Below are positions 17,518-26,066 of a stretch of 64,000 nt of DNA, in pieces; position 1 is the stretch's first letter, and every line of letters starts with the position of its first letter. This DNA is from Chitinophagaceae bacterium. GTDB taxonomy: Bacteria; Bacteroidota; Bacteroidia; Chitinophagales; Chitinophagaceae. Made by a program: the position numbers and the translations under genes. The DNA lies in assembly GCA_947375185.1 (NCBI GenBank), contig CANCEU010000006.1, positions 1-64,000 on the forward strand, in the 5' to 3' direction. Under the pieces are notes generated by a model. That model saw only the letters and a list, made by a program, of their open reading frames with translations. It did not search any database and was not told where the DNA came from.

Positions 17518-17862
17518 ATGCCACGTTCAAAAAATGCCGTTGCATCTAGAGCAAGAAGAAAAAAGATTTTAGACCAAGCAAAAGGCTTTTATGGTAAACG
17601 TAAAAACGTATATACCGTTGCCAAAAACGTATTAGAGAAAGGTTTAACTTACTCATATGTTGGTCGTAAATTAAAAAAGCGTGAATACCGCACATTGTGG
17701 ATTGCACGTATTAACGCAGCAGTAAGAGAAGAAGGATTGACTTATAGCCAATTCATCAACTTACTTGCTAAGAAAGGTTCTGATTTGAACCGTAAAGTAT
17801 TGGCTGATTTAGCAATGAACGAGCCAGCTACTTTCAAAGCTTTAGTACAATCAGTGAAGTAG
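17518..17862 (+). CDS. rplT: 50S ribosomal protein L20
   Basis: The 114-residue protein starts [18 protein letters not shown] and has the family stretches [31 protein letters not shown] and [11 protein letters not shown]20 is needed early in 50S assembly, and in other bacteria represses its own operon by binding the mRNA; the spaced leader before rpmI would be the place to look here. A strong terminator follows. Confidence 0.98.
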   Translation: MPRSKNAVASRARRKKILDQAKGFYGKRKNVYTVAKNVLEKGLTYSYVGRKLKKREYRTLWIARINAAVREEGLTYSQFINLLAKKGSDLNRKVLADLAMNEPATFKALVQSVK

Positions 17863-17919
17863 TAATTTTCGGCTTTTTTGAAAATATAAAGCCTTAAAAT
17901 TATCTCTCTTAAGATTTTT

Positions 17920-17952
17920 AAAATGCCCCCCATAAACGGGGGCATTTTTTTT
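17920..17952 (+). terminator. Terminator of rpmI-rplT
   Basis: An 11-bp perfect stem (17920-17930 with 17938-17948, core ATGCCCCC/GGGGGCAT) and a 7-nt loop run into eight T. Confidence 0.92.
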
Positions 17953-17976
17953 ATGCCTAATATCCATTCAAAGAAC

Positions 17977-17984
17977 TATTTTTG
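17977..17984 (+). promoter_or_regulatory. Possible -7 element of the arginine decarboxylase gene
   Basis: TATTTTTG fits TAnnTTTG, 37 bp before the chosen ATG. No TTG was found at the -33 spacing. Confidence 0.45.
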
Positions 17985-18021
17985 TGCTCTTAAAATAACA
18001 GCTAACAACCTCGATCAAATA

Positions 18022-19458
18022 ATGAACAATACCTATACCTCCCTAGTAGAACAAACCTTCCATTTTCCACAAGAAGGATTTGATATTAATGACAATGGTT
18101 ATTTGGAGTTTAACGGTTTGGATTTAAAAGCAATTATCGAAAAACATGGTACGCCATTAAAGTTAACTTACCTACCAAAAATTGGTATGCAAATTAATAA
18201 GGCTAAAAAAATGTTTGCAGATGCATTTAAGAAACATAAATACGAGGGACAATATTTTTATTGTTATTGCACTAAGAGTTCTCACTTTTCATTTGTTGTA
18301 GAAGAGGCTTTGTCACATGGGGTACATTTGGAAACTTCATATGCGTACGATATTGAAATTATTAATCAGTTGTATAAACGTCGTAAAATAAATAAGGATT
18401 TATTTATCATTTGTAATGGCTATAAACAAAAAACGTATACAAGTAGAATTACTAAATTAATAAATACTGGCTTTAAAAATGTGATTCCAGTTTTGGATAA
18501 TGTAGAGGAATTACAATTTTACAAACGCAATGCTAAACAGCCATTTAAAGTGGGCATTCGCGTAGCTGCTGAAGAAGAACCAAGTTTTCCTTTTTATACG
18601 TCCCGCTTAGGTATTAGAGCAAAAGATATATTGGAATTTTATGTAGATGAGATAGAAGGATATGAAGATAAGTTTCAATTAAAAATGTTGCATATCTTTT
18701 TGAACAAAGGAATTAAAGATGATATTTACTACTGGTCTGAATTAAATAAGATTATTAACTTGTATTGTCAGTTAAAGAAAATTTGTCCTGAATTAGATTC
18801 TATCAATATTGGTGGTGGATTTCCTATTAAGCATTCTTTAGGTTTTGAATATGATTATAATTTTATGATTAATGAAATTGTATCCAATATTAAAAAAGCT
18901 TGTAAAAAAGCAAAAGTGCCAATGCCAAATATTTATACTGAATTTGGATCTTACACTGTGGGTGAGAGCATGGCGCATATCTATAAAGTATTAGCTGAAA
19001 AGAAACAAAATGATAGAGAGTGTTGGTATATGATTGACTCTTCATTTATTACAACGCTTCCAGATACTTGGGGTATTGGAGAAAAATTCTTAATGCTCCC
19101 TGTTAATAAATGGGAGAATGATTACCAACGTGTGGTTTTAGGTGGCATTACATGCGATAGTCACGATTATTATGATTCTGAGGAACATATCAATGAAGTT
19201 TTCTTGCCAAAATTAAAAGATGCTGAAAAAGGGGATAAAACGGATGAGAATAGTGAGTCATTGTATGTTGGGTTTTTCCATACAGGAGCATATCAAGATC
19301 AAATTAGTGGTTATGGAGGAATCAAGCACTGTTTAATTCCTTCCCCTAAACATGTAATAGTTGAAAAGGACGCTAAAACTGGGAAATTAGTGGATTGGGT
19401 GTATGCTAAAGAACAATCTGCACAAAGTATGTTAAAAATATTGGGCTATTTACGCTAG
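18022..19458 (+). CDS. speA: Arginine decarboxylase (fold III PLP enzyme)
   Basis: The 478-residue cytoplasmic enzyme converts arginine to agmatine, the first step of putrescine synthesis. Lys85 in YCTKSS is the PLP Schiff-base lysine, NIGGGFP binds the cofactor phosphate, and TCDSHDYY holds the catalytic Cys of the partner active site. GAYQ is also present. It is the short Bacteroidota form, not the 630-residue E. coli SpeA. The start MNNTYTSLVEQ is chosen because the in-frame extension (from 17923) runs through a terminator and the -7 element. aguB and aguA, the two following steps, lie 3.7 kb downstream. The substrate is inferred from this context. Confidence 0.88.
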   Translation: MNNTYTSLVEQTFHFPQEGFDINDNGYLEFNGLDLKAIIEKHGTPLKLTYLPKIGMQINKAKKMFADAFKKHKYEGQYFYCYCTKSSHFSFVVEEALSHGVHLETSYAYDIEIINQLYKRRKINKDLFIICNGYKQKTYTSRITKLINTGFKNVIPVLDNVEELQFYKRNAKQPFKVGIRVAAEEEPSFPFYTSRLGIRAKDILEFYVDEIEGYEDKFQLKMLHIFLNKGIKDDIYYWSELNKIINLYCQLKKICPELDSINIGGGFPIKHSLGFEYDYNFMINEIVSNIKKACKKAKVPMPNIYTEFGSYTVGESMAHIYKVLAEKKQNDRECWYMIDSSFITTLPDTWGIGEKFLMLPVNKWENDYQRVVLGGITCDSHDYYDSEEHINEVFLPKLKDAEKGDKTDENSESLYVGFFHTGAYQDQISGYGGIKHCLIPSPKHVIVEKDAKTGKLVDWVYAKEQSAQSMLKILGYLR

Positions 19459-19501
19459 ACATTGATAATGAACTAGCTATATATTAAAATTGAACTTTTT
19501 T

Positions 19502-19531
19502 AGGCCCTATCATCAAAATAGGGCCTTTTTT
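19502..19531 (+). terminator. Terminator of the arginine decarboxylase gene
   Basis: A 9-bp perfect stem (19502-19510 with 19518-19526, core AGGCCCTAT) with a 7-nt loop is followed by T-rich sequence. Confidence 0.9.
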
Positions 19532-19597
19532 ATGTCATTTAGGCTGATATTTTATGATTTTCAATACAAGTTTTTGCCAAGATGACGTGAAAACAAA

Positions 19598-19629
19598 TTT
19601 GTAGGGCATTTTGAAAATACCTAATTTTG
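19598..19629 (+). promoter_or_regulatory. Promoter of the bacilliredoxin gene
   Basis: TTTG (19598-19601), 20 nt, TAATTTTG (19622-19629) is a full match. It decides the start: the TTG at 19627, which would add seven residues, is part of the -7 element, so the ATG at 19648 must be used. The leader is about 14 nt. Confidence 0.78.
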
Positions 19630-19647
19630 AGTCAAATAGTAGAAGAT

Positions 19648-20064
19648 ATGTACCCTGCAGAGATAGTTTTACCAATGAAAGCTGAGTTAGTTGATAATGG
19701 TTTTGAAGATTTAACAACAGCATCAGAAGTTGATAGTGCAATTAAGAATGATGGTACAACTTTAGTTGTAATTAATTCTGTTTGTGGCTGTTCAGCTGGA
19801 GCATGTCGACCTGGTGTTTTAATGGCTGTTGCAAATGCATCTGTTAAACCAGATAGAATCACAACTAGTTTTGCAGGTTTTGATTTAGAAGCGGTAAATA
19901 AAGTAAGAGAGTATCACTTACCTTATCCTCCATCTTCACCAGCAATTGCGTTATTTAAAAACGGAGAATTAGTAAGTATGGTGGAAAGACATCATATTGA
20001 AGGAACCCCGGCTCAAGTGATCGCACAACATTTAATTTCATTGTTTAACCAACATTGTAATTAA
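19648..20064 (+). CDS. BrxA/BrxB family bacilliredoxin
   Basis: The 138-residue protein has the thioredoxin-like fold of the YphP/YqiW family with the CGC active site (Cys46-Gly-Cys48) in VCGCSAGACRPGV, and cis-Pro region YPPSSPAIALFK. Members remove bacillithiol from mixed disulfides on proteins. The start MYPAEIVLPMKAEL matches the family start and is the first ATG after the promoter. The bacillithiol deacetylase gene bshB1 lies 2.3 kb downstream, supporting use of this thiol here. It stands alone between two terminators. Confidence 0.93.
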   Translation: MYPAEIVLPMKAELVDNGFEDLTTASEVDSAIKNDGTTLVVINSVCGCSAGACRPGVLMAVANASVKPDRITTSFAGFDLEAVNKVREYHLPYPPSSPAIALFKNGELVSMVERHHIEGTPAQVIAQHLISLFNQHCN

Positions 20065-20108
20065 TAAAAATATTAAAGGTTTTGTTTTTAGATGGGTTAG
20101 TAAAATAC

Positions 20109-20138
20109 GGCCGCACTTTCTAGTGTGGCCTTTTTTTT
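20109..20138 (+). terminator. Terminator of the bacilliredoxin gene
   Basis: An 8-bp stem (20109-20116 with 20123-20130, GGCCGCAC/GTGTGGCC) and a 6-nt loop lead into eight T. Confidence 0.92.
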
Positions 20139-20201
20139 AAATCTAACTCAGCATAAATGAATAATTCTTGGTAACATTGCATTACGCAATTCAATTAAAA
20201 T

Positions 20202-21362
20202 ATGTATCCTAATTTATATTATTTAGTTCAAGACTTATTTGGAGTAAAACTCAATGCATTGAAATTGGTGAATTCTTTCGGATTCTTTGTAGCATTAGCT
20301 TTTGTGGCATCTGGATATGTATTGTATAGTGAGTTAAAACGAAAAGAAGCTTTAGGTGAATTTATTGCGATAGAAGAAACATATATTGTTGGAGCACCAG
20401 CTTCTTTTTCTGAGTTGGCAACAAGTTTCTTTTTTGGATTTTTGTTTGGATTCAAAATTATTGGTGCTTTTATAATTGAAAATGCATTAAACAATACCCA
20501 AGCTTTTATTTTATCCTTACAAGGAAGTTGGTTTGCGGGTATTGTTGTAGGAGCTATAATGTGTTTTTTAAAATGGAAGGAAAGGGATAAAGTTAAATTG
20601 CCAAATCCTGAATCTAAAACATATATGGTTTGGCCTCATGATAGAGTAGGAGATGTTGTATTGCAGGCAGCTTTATGGGGTTTTCTAGGGGCAAAAATTT
20701 TTCATAATTTAGAGAACCTAGATGATTTTGCAAAAGATCCAATTGGATCTTTAATTTCATTTAGTGGTCTTACATTTTACGGTGGTTTAATTGTTGCAAC
20801 AATTGCAATTATCATTTACATCAGAAAATATAAAATTCGTGTAATTCATTTTGCAGATGCAATGGCTCCAACTATGTTGTTTGCATATGCAGCTGGAAGA
20901 ATTGGTTGTCATATGAGTGGCGATGGTGACTGGGGAATTCCCAATTTTGCACCTAAACCTTTTAGTTGGATGCCGGATTGGATGTGGGCATATACTTACC
21001 CGCATAATGTGGTAAATGAAGGAAAAGCAATTGTCGGATGTATAGGAAATTATTGTAATGAGTTGCCGGTGCCTGTTTTCCCAACTACATTTTATGAAAT
21101 CATAGGTACTTTTATACTATTTGGTATCATGTGGTTGATGCGTAAAAAAATTACACAACCTGGTATTTTGACTGGAGTTTATCTACTTTTTGCTGGAGGA
21201 GAACGCTTTTTAATTGAAAAAATCAGGGTAAATAACAGAATTCATTCTTTGCCTTTTGAGCCTACACAGGCCGAATTGATATCAACTATCTTAATTTTAA
21301 TAGGTTTAACCTTCCTTTTATTTTCCAAAAAGTGGTTCCCAAAGACTATTTCAAACGCTTAA
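20202..21362 (+). CDS. lgt: Prolipoprotein diacylglyceryl transferase
   Basis: The 386-residue inner-membrane enzyme transfers diacylglycerol to the lipobox Cys of prolipoproteins. It has several hydrophobic segments and the Lgt signature in variant form, AGRIGCHMSGDGDWG (E. coli GRIGNFINGELWG). The E. coli His103 region (SFHGGL) reads LTFYGGL here, so His is Tyr, and an insert of about 40 residues follows the signature. Both seem to be features of the Bacteroidota branch. Its clients in this window include the amidase, NlpC, FKBP and MsrA lipoproteins. yajQ follows after 10 bp. Confidence 0.93.
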   Translation: MYPNLYYLVQDLFGVKLNALKLVNSFGFFVALAFVASGYVLYSELKRKEALGEFIAIEETYIVGAPASFSELATSFFFGFLFGFKIIGAFIIENALNNTQAFILSLQGSWFAGIVVGAIMCFLKWKERDKVKLPNPESKTYMVWPHDRVGDVVLQAALWGFLGAKIFHNLENLDDFAKDPIGSLISFSGLTFYGGLIVATIAIIIYIRKYKIRVIHFADAMAPTMLFAYAAGRIGCHMSGDGDWGIPNFAPKPFSWMPDWMWAYTYPHNVVNEGKAIVGCIGNYCNELPVPVFPTTFYEIIGTFILFGIMWLMRKKITQPGILTGVYLLFAGGERFLIEKIRVNNRIHSLPFEPTQAELISTILILIGLTFLLFSKKWFPKTISNA

Positions 21363-21372
21363 ATTTATACTT

Positions 21373-21864
21373 ATGCCTTCATTCGATTTATCTAGTTCTG
21401 TAGATATTCAAGTCCTTGATAACGCAGTAAATGTTGTCAAAAAAGAAATTACTAATCGATTCGATTTCAAGGGAATACACGTTGTAATTGAATTAAATAA
21501 GAAAGATTATTTGGTTAAACTAGAGTCTGATTCTGAAATGAAGGTTCAACAAATTGTGGATGTTCTGTTAAGTAGATCTATAAAGCAAGGAATTGATGCC
21601 AATGCTTTTGATTTATCAAAAGAGCCACAACCTAGTGGTAAGATTTTCAAACAGGATGTTCCTGTAAGAAATGGCTTAAAACAGGAAGACGCAAAGAAAA
21701 TTGTTAAGTTTATTAAAGACAAGGGCTTAAAGGTTCAAACGGCTATTATGGACGATATCATAAGGGTAACCGGCAAAAAAATAGATGATTTACAAGAAGT
21801 GATAGCTGCTTGTAGGGCTGAAAATTTTGGGGTTCCTTTGCAGTATATCAATATGAAGTCTTAG
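21373..21864 (+). CDS. YajQ family nucleotide-binding protein
   Basis: The 163-residue protein starts MPSFDLSSSVDIQVLDNAVN and has the double ferredoxin-like fold sequence of YajQ (RFDFKG, LSRSIKQGID, KFIKDKGLKVQTAIMDD). Some homologues bind cyclic di-GMP or nucleotides and nucleic acids; the role here is unknown. It lies 10 bp after lgt with no terminator between, so it is probably co-transcribed, though a functional link is not obvious. Confidence 0.93.
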   Translation: MPSFDLSSSVDIQVLDNAVNVVKKEITNRFDFKGIHVVIELNKKDYLVKLESDSEMKVQQIVDVLLSRSIKQGIDANAFDLSKEPQPSGKIFKQDVPVRNGLKQEDAKKIVKFIKDKGLKVQTAIMDDIIRVTGKKIDDLQEVIAACRAENFGVPLQYINMKS

Positions 21865-21883
21865 TCTGTTAAAGCACTATAAA

Positions 21884-21915
21884 TTTGGCAAAAAGGGAGT
21901 TTTAACCTAATTTTG
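21884..21915 (+). promoter_or_regulatory. Promoter of rpmE2
   Basis: TTTG (21884-21887), 20 nt, TAATTTTG (21908-21915) is a full match. The leader of about 50 nt holds a 6-bp hairpin (21933-21938 with 21945-21950). Confidence 0.75.
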
Positions 21916-21970
21916 CCATCTATTCAATAATTGTACGGCAAAAACCGTGCTTCCTTAAAAATTCATTATA

Positions 21971-22222
21971 ATGAAACAAGGTATCCACCCAGAAGCTTAT
22001 CGCTTTGTAGTTTTTAAAGACATGAGTAACGGAACTGCTTTTTTAAGCAAATCTGCTGCTAATACTAAAGAAACCATTTTATTTGAAGACGGCAATGAAT
22101 ATCCAGTTATCAAATTGGAGATTTCAAACACTTCACATCCTTTTTACACTGGTAAAAATATGTTAGTGGATACTGCTGGTCGTATCGATAAATTCAACAA
22201 GCGTTACGCAAAGAAAAAATAA
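21971..22222 (+). CDS. rpmE2: 50S ribosomal protein L31, type B
   Basis: The 83-residue protein ([35 protein letters not shown]) is the long L31 form without the zinc-binding Cys residues. In other bacteria such forms replace the zinc-binding L31 when zinc is short, but in many Bacteroidota it is the only L31. No Zur box was recognised upstream. It is flanked by its own promoter and terminator. Confidence 0.96.
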   Translation: MKQGIHPEAYRFVVFKDMSNGTAFLSKSAANTKETILFEDGNEYPVIKLEISNTSHPFYTGKNMLVDTAGRIDKFNKRYAKKK

Positions 22223-22260
22223 AAGAACACTTTTAATCAAGTGCATTTTATACCATATTA

Positions 22261-22296
22261 AACCCTTTCTTACTTTTGTAAGAGAGGGTTTTTTTG
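22261..22296 (+). terminator. Terminator of rpmE2
   Basis: A 12-bp stem with one G-T pair (22261-22272 with 22279-22290) and a 6-nt loop end in a T-run. Confidence 0.9.
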
Positions 22297-22329
22297 TGAA
22301 TTACAAGTATTATCGGAGCCATTTATTCT

Positions 22330-22337
22330 TACCTTTG
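22330..22337 (+). promoter_or_regulatory. Possible -7 element of bshB1
   Basis: TACCTTTG fits TAnnTTTG, 19 bp before the ATG at 22357. No -33 at the right distance was seen. Confidence 0.5.
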
Positions 22338-22356
22338 TTATCATTAAAAATTGATC

Positions 22357-23088
22357 ATGCAAAAACTAGATATTCTTGCTTTTGGTGCACATCCCGATGA
22401 TATTGAACTAGGATGTGGAGGTACTTTATTAGGTGCAATCGCTGAAGGAAAAAAAGTGGGAGTGATCGATTTAACAAAAGGCGAATTGGGAACCAGAGGT
22501 ACTACTTCGCAAAGATTAAAAGAAGCACAATTAGCTAGTGAAGTGATGGGTTTAACTATTAGAGAAAATTTAGGAATGGCTGATGGATTTTTTATAAATG
22601 ATAAGGAACATCAGTTTGCGATTATTGAAACCATTCGTCGATTTAAACCTACAATCATTTTTTGTAATGCTCCTGAAGATAGACATCCCGATCATGGACG
22701 TGCTGCTAGTTTAGTTGAAGAAGCTGCTTTTTTATCTGGGTTAACTAAAATACAAACATCACATAATGGCATTGCACAAGAGGCATGGAGACCAACTCAA
22801 GTGTTTCATTATATTCAATCAAGAAGTTTAACTCCCAATTTTGTAGTTGATATTAGTGCACATATGGATAAGAAAATGGAATCTATTTTAGCACATAGTT
22901 CACAGTTTTATGATCCTAATTCTATTGAGCCTGAAACTTTTATTTCGGGTACTGCATTTTTGGAATTTGTAAAAGGAAGGGCTAAAGAATTAGGACAACA
23001 AATTGGAGTACAATATGCCGAAGGATTTATTACCAAAAAATTATTAGGCATTGGTACTTTAGATGCAATTATTCAAAACAAAACTTAA
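22357..23088 (+). CDS. bshB1: Bacillithiol biosynthesis deacetylase BshB1
   Basis: The 243-residue PIG-L family enzyme removes the acetyl group from GlcNAc-malate to give GlcN-malate in bacillithiol synthesis. Zinc motifs are AHPDD (11-15) and HPDH (110-113), with DRHPDHGRA. The BshB1 pattern GTRGT and the C-terminal EGFITKK are present. A TTG two codons upstream is in frame but ATG 22357 is the better start. bshA and bshC are not in the window. aguB begins 29 bp downstream, so the genes may share a transcript. Confidence 0.93.
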   Translation: MQKLDILAFGAHPDDIELGCGGTLLGAIAEGKKVGVIDLTKGELGTRGTTSQRLKEAQLASEVMGLTIRENLGMADGFFINDKEHQFAIIETIRRFKPTIIFCNAPEDRHPDHGRAASLVEEAAFLSGLTKIQTSHNGIAQEAWRPTQVFHYIQSRSLTPNFVVDISAHMDKKMESILAHSSQFYDPNSIEPETFISGTAFLEFVKGRAKELGQQIGVQYAEGFITKKLLGIGTLDAIIQNKT

Positions 23089-23117
23089 TCAAATTATTTA
23101 CTTTATAATTTAAAATT

Positions 23118-23999
23118 ATGGCAATCGTTAAAGTAGGCTTGGTTCAAATGACCTGTAGTTCAGATGTAAATGCAAATAAGGCTAAAGCAATTGATAAAAT
23201 TCGGGAAGCTGCAAAAAAAGGAGCAAATATTATTTGCTTACAAGAGTTATATACTTCATTATATTTTTGCGATGTTGAAGAACATGAAAATTTCAAATTG
23301 GCAGAACCAATTCCTGGTAAAACTACTGATGAATTATCTTTGATAGCTAAAGAATTAGAAGTTGTAATTATAGCTTCTTTATTTGAAAAAAGAGCTGAAG
23401 GATTGTACCATAATACTACAGCAGTATTAGATGCAGATGGTGCTTATTTAGGTAAGTACCGCAAAATGCATATCCCAGATGATCCATCTTATTATGAGAA
23501 ATTCTATTTTACCCCTGGCGATTTGGGGTATAAAGTTTTCAAAACCAAATTTGCAAATATTGGTGTATTAATTTGTTGGGATCAATGGTATCCAGAAGCA
23601 GCAAGAATTACTTCTTTGATGGGTGCTGAAATGTTATTTTATCCAACAGCAATTGGTTGGGCTACTGCTCAAGACGAAGCAACTAATATTGAACAATATA
23701 ATGCATGGCAAACTATTCAAAAGAGCCATGCGGTGGCAAATGGAGTTCCCGTAATAAGTGTTAACCGTGTAGGGTTTGAACAAGATGGGTTGATGAAATT
23801 TTGGGGAGGTAGTTTTGTAAGTAATCCATTTGGAACTTTATTATACCAAGCCTCTCATGATAATGAGGAAGTAGCTGTCGTAGATCTTAATACAGATAAA
23901 TCAGATAGTTATCGTACACATTGGCCATTTTTAAGAGACAGGAGAATAGATACTTATCAACCCATTACTAAAAGATATATTGACGAAGAACATGCTTAA
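23118..23999 (+). CDS. aguB: N-carbamoylputrescine amidase
   Basis: The 293-residue nitrilase-superfamily enzyme hydrolyses N-carbamoylputrescine to putrescine, CO2 and ammonia. The Glu43 (LQELYTS), Lys116 (YRKMHIPDDP) and Cys153 (ICWDQWYPE) triad is intact. The stop overlaps the aguA ATG by 8 nt, so translation is probably coupled. With speA upstream and aguA next, it completes a putrescine pathway that avoids ornithine. Confidence 0.95.
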   Translation: MAIVKVGLVQMTCSSDVNANKAKAIDKIREAAKKGANIICLQELYTSLYFCDVEEHENFKLAEPIPGKTTDELSLIAKELEVVIIASLFEKRAEGLYHNTTAVLDADGAYLGKYRKMHIPDDPSYYEKFYFTPGDLGYKVFKTKFANIGVLICWDQWYPEAARITSLMGAEMLFYPTAIGWATAQDEATNIEQYNAWQTIQKSHAVANGVPVISVNRVGFEQDGLMKFWGGSFVSNPFGTLLYQASHDNEEVAVVDLNTDKSDSYRTHWPFLRDRRIDTYQPITKRYIDEEHA

Positions 24000-25053
24000 T
24001 AATTCACCAACTCCAAAATCATTAGGGTATTATTTTCCTGCAGAGTTTGCAAAACATGATGCCATGTGGCTTAGTTGGCCACATAAGGAAGAAAGTTGGC
24101 CAGGAAAAATTGATAGCATTTTTCCATCTTATGTTGAGTTTATTAAGATTGTTTCAAAAACAGAACTTGTTAATATAAATGTTGTCGATAATGCCATGCA
24201 ACAAAAAGCAACTGCATTATTAATTGGAGGTGGAGTAGATTTAACTCGTGTAAAATTTTATATTCATCCAACCAATGACGCATGGTGTCGTGATCATGGG
24301 CCTAGTTTTTTAATAAGAAATAATAAAGAACAACCAAAAGCAATTATTGATTGGAATATTAATGCATGGGGTGGTAAGTATCCGCCATATGATTTAGATG
24401 ATATAATTCCTACTCATATAGCAAAGGCATTGGATTTGCCATTATTTTATCCAAACATAATAATGGAAGGTGGTTCTGTTGATTTTAACGGAGCAGGTAC
24501 CGTATTAACTTCAAAATGTTGTTTATTAAATCCGAATCGTAATCCTGATTTAAGTCAGGATCAAATTGAAAGGTATTTATGTAATTATTATGGTGTTGAA
24601 CAAGTTTTATGGGTTTCAGAAGGAATTGTTGGAGATGATACGGATGGTCATATAGATGATACGGTTCGTTTTGTAAATGAAGATACGGTAGTGACTGTTG
24701 TTGAATCCAATAAGGATTCAGAGAATTATGAACTATTGCAACAAAATCTAAATGAGTTAAAATCAATGCGCTTGCATAATGGCAAACAATTAAATATAAT
24801 TGAGTTACCTATGCCTGCCGATGTAATATATGAGGAACAAATGTTGCCAGCATCGTATGCTAATTTTTATATCAGTAATGGACATATTATTGTGCCAACC
24901 TATAGGTGTGCACAAGATGATATTGCCATGCAAATAATTCAAACTGCTTTTCCAAATAGGGAAGTAGTGGGAATTGATTCTACTGATATCATTTGGGGAT
25001 TGGGAAGCTTTCACTGTCTAAGTCAACAAGAACCAAGTGTTGATCAATCATAA
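23992..25053 (+). CDS. aguA: Agmatine deiminase
   Basis: The 353-residue enzyme converts agmatine to N-carbamoylputrescine and ammonia. It is a guanidino-modifying (PAD-like) fold protein with DAWCRDHGP, DTDGHIDDT and the nucleophile Cys342 in GLGSFHCLSQQEP. The ATG at 23992 lies inside the end of aguB; an in-frame TTG four codons earlier is less likely. It uses the product of the arginine decarboxylase and feeds aguB, so the pair works in reverse gene order to the pathway. Confidence 0.96.
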   Translation: MLNNSPTPKSLGYYFPAEFAKHDAMWLSWPHKEESWPGKIDSIFPSYVEFIKIVSKTELVNINVVDNAMQQKATALLIGGGVDLTRVKFYIHPTNDAWCRDHGPSFLIRNNKEQPKAIIDWNINAWGGKYPPYDLDDIIPTHIAKALDLPLFYPNIIMEGGSVDFNGAGTVLTSKCCLLNPNRNPDLSQDQIERYLCNYYGVEQVLWVSEGIVGDDTDGHIDDTVRFVNEDTVVTVVESNKDSENYELLQQNLNELKSMRLHNGKQLNIIELPMPADVIYEEQMLPASYANFYISNGHIIVPTYRCAQDDIAMQIIQTAFPNREVVGIDSTDIIWGLGSFHCLSQQEPSVDQS

Positions 25054-25135
25054 TGTTTACCGTTTTGTTTACTCAGATTAATAGTAATCACATAGTATTC
25101 GCAAGTATTTTAATAATTAATTATAATTAGTCTAT

Positions 25136-25969
25136 ATGAAAACAAATCTTATCAAAATTTCATTTTTAGTTTTATTATTTTTTGTTTTTTCATGTAATAC
25201 TTTTCAATATCGTGAAACCAATCAATTTTATAAAAAGCAAGCAAAAGCATTAATAAAAGAAGTTATTGCTGAACCATATGCAATTATAGATTCGGTTAAT
25301 CTGATTGCTGCTCCTAGATGGGTAGGTACTACCAATTTTGATTTACGCAAGCCTAATTTTGTAATCATTCATCATACTGCACAAAATTCTTGTGATCAAA
25401 CACTTCGCACTTTTACTTTAGAGCGAACAAAAGTGAGTGCCCATTATGTAATTTGTAAAGATGGCACTGTACACCATATGTTGAATGATTATTTACGAGC
25501 ATGGCATGGTGGGGTTGCTAAATGGGGTAATAATACTGATATTAATTCTAGTTCAATTGGAATTGAAATTGATAATAATGGGTTTGAACCATTTGAGCCA
25601 AAACAAATTGAAAGTTTGTTGAATTTACTTGCTGGATTAAAAAACAAATATAAAATCCCAGAAGCCAACTTCATAGGACATGCTGATATTGCACCAACAC
25701 GTAAAAACGATCCCAATATTAATTTCCCTTGGGCTTTATTAGCACAAAAAGGATATGGGGTTTGGTATGAACCAAATGTCGCCATATCTCTACCTAATAA
25801 TCTATCTATCCCATATGCTTTAGCATTGGTTGGCTATGATATAAAGGACACTACTGCTGCAATTTTAGCTTTTAAAAGACATTTTAGACAAGATAGTACT
25901 TCAAATATAACAGAAGCCGATAAATCGGTCCTATCACAATTAGTTCTAAGAAAATTATACTCTAAATAG
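25136..25969 (+). CDS. N-acetylmuramoyl-L-alanine amidase lipoprotein
   Basis: The 277-residue protein has a lipobox (FVFSC, Cys20) and an Amidase_2 domain at about residues 72-205. Zinc ligands are visible in VIIHHTAQ (around 79-80) and GHADIAPTRKNDPN, with AWHGG between. This is the AmiD-like arrangement of a membrane-anchored amidase that cuts the bond between muramic acid and the peptide, often for recycling. The last 60 residues may be a small peptidoglycan-binding domain. It stands alone. Confidence 0.9.
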   Translation: MKTNLIKISFLVLLFFVFSCNTFQYRETNQFYKKQAKALIKEVIAEPYAIIDSVNLIAAPRWVGTTNFDLRKPNFVIIHHTAQNSCDQTLRTFTLERTKVSAHYVICKDGTVHHMLNDYLRAWHGGVAKWGNNTDINSSSIGIEIDNNGFEPFEPKQIESLLNLLAGLKNKYKIPEANFIGHADIAPTRKNDPNINFPWALLAQKGYGVWYEPNVAISLPNNLSIPYALALVGYDIKDTTAAILAFKRHFRQDSTSNITEADKSVLSQLVLRKLYSK

Positions 25970-26066
25970 TTTCATATACAGCATATAAATTAGTCATCAA
26001 ATAATTAGTTACTATTTTTATTTGTGGCTAACAAATGTTAGCGTAAATTTATACAAACCTTTTTTT

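Noticed and set aside
19627-19647. TTG start adding seven residues to the bacilliredoxin
   Set aside because: The TTG is part of the TAATTTTG promoter element, and family members start at the following ATG.
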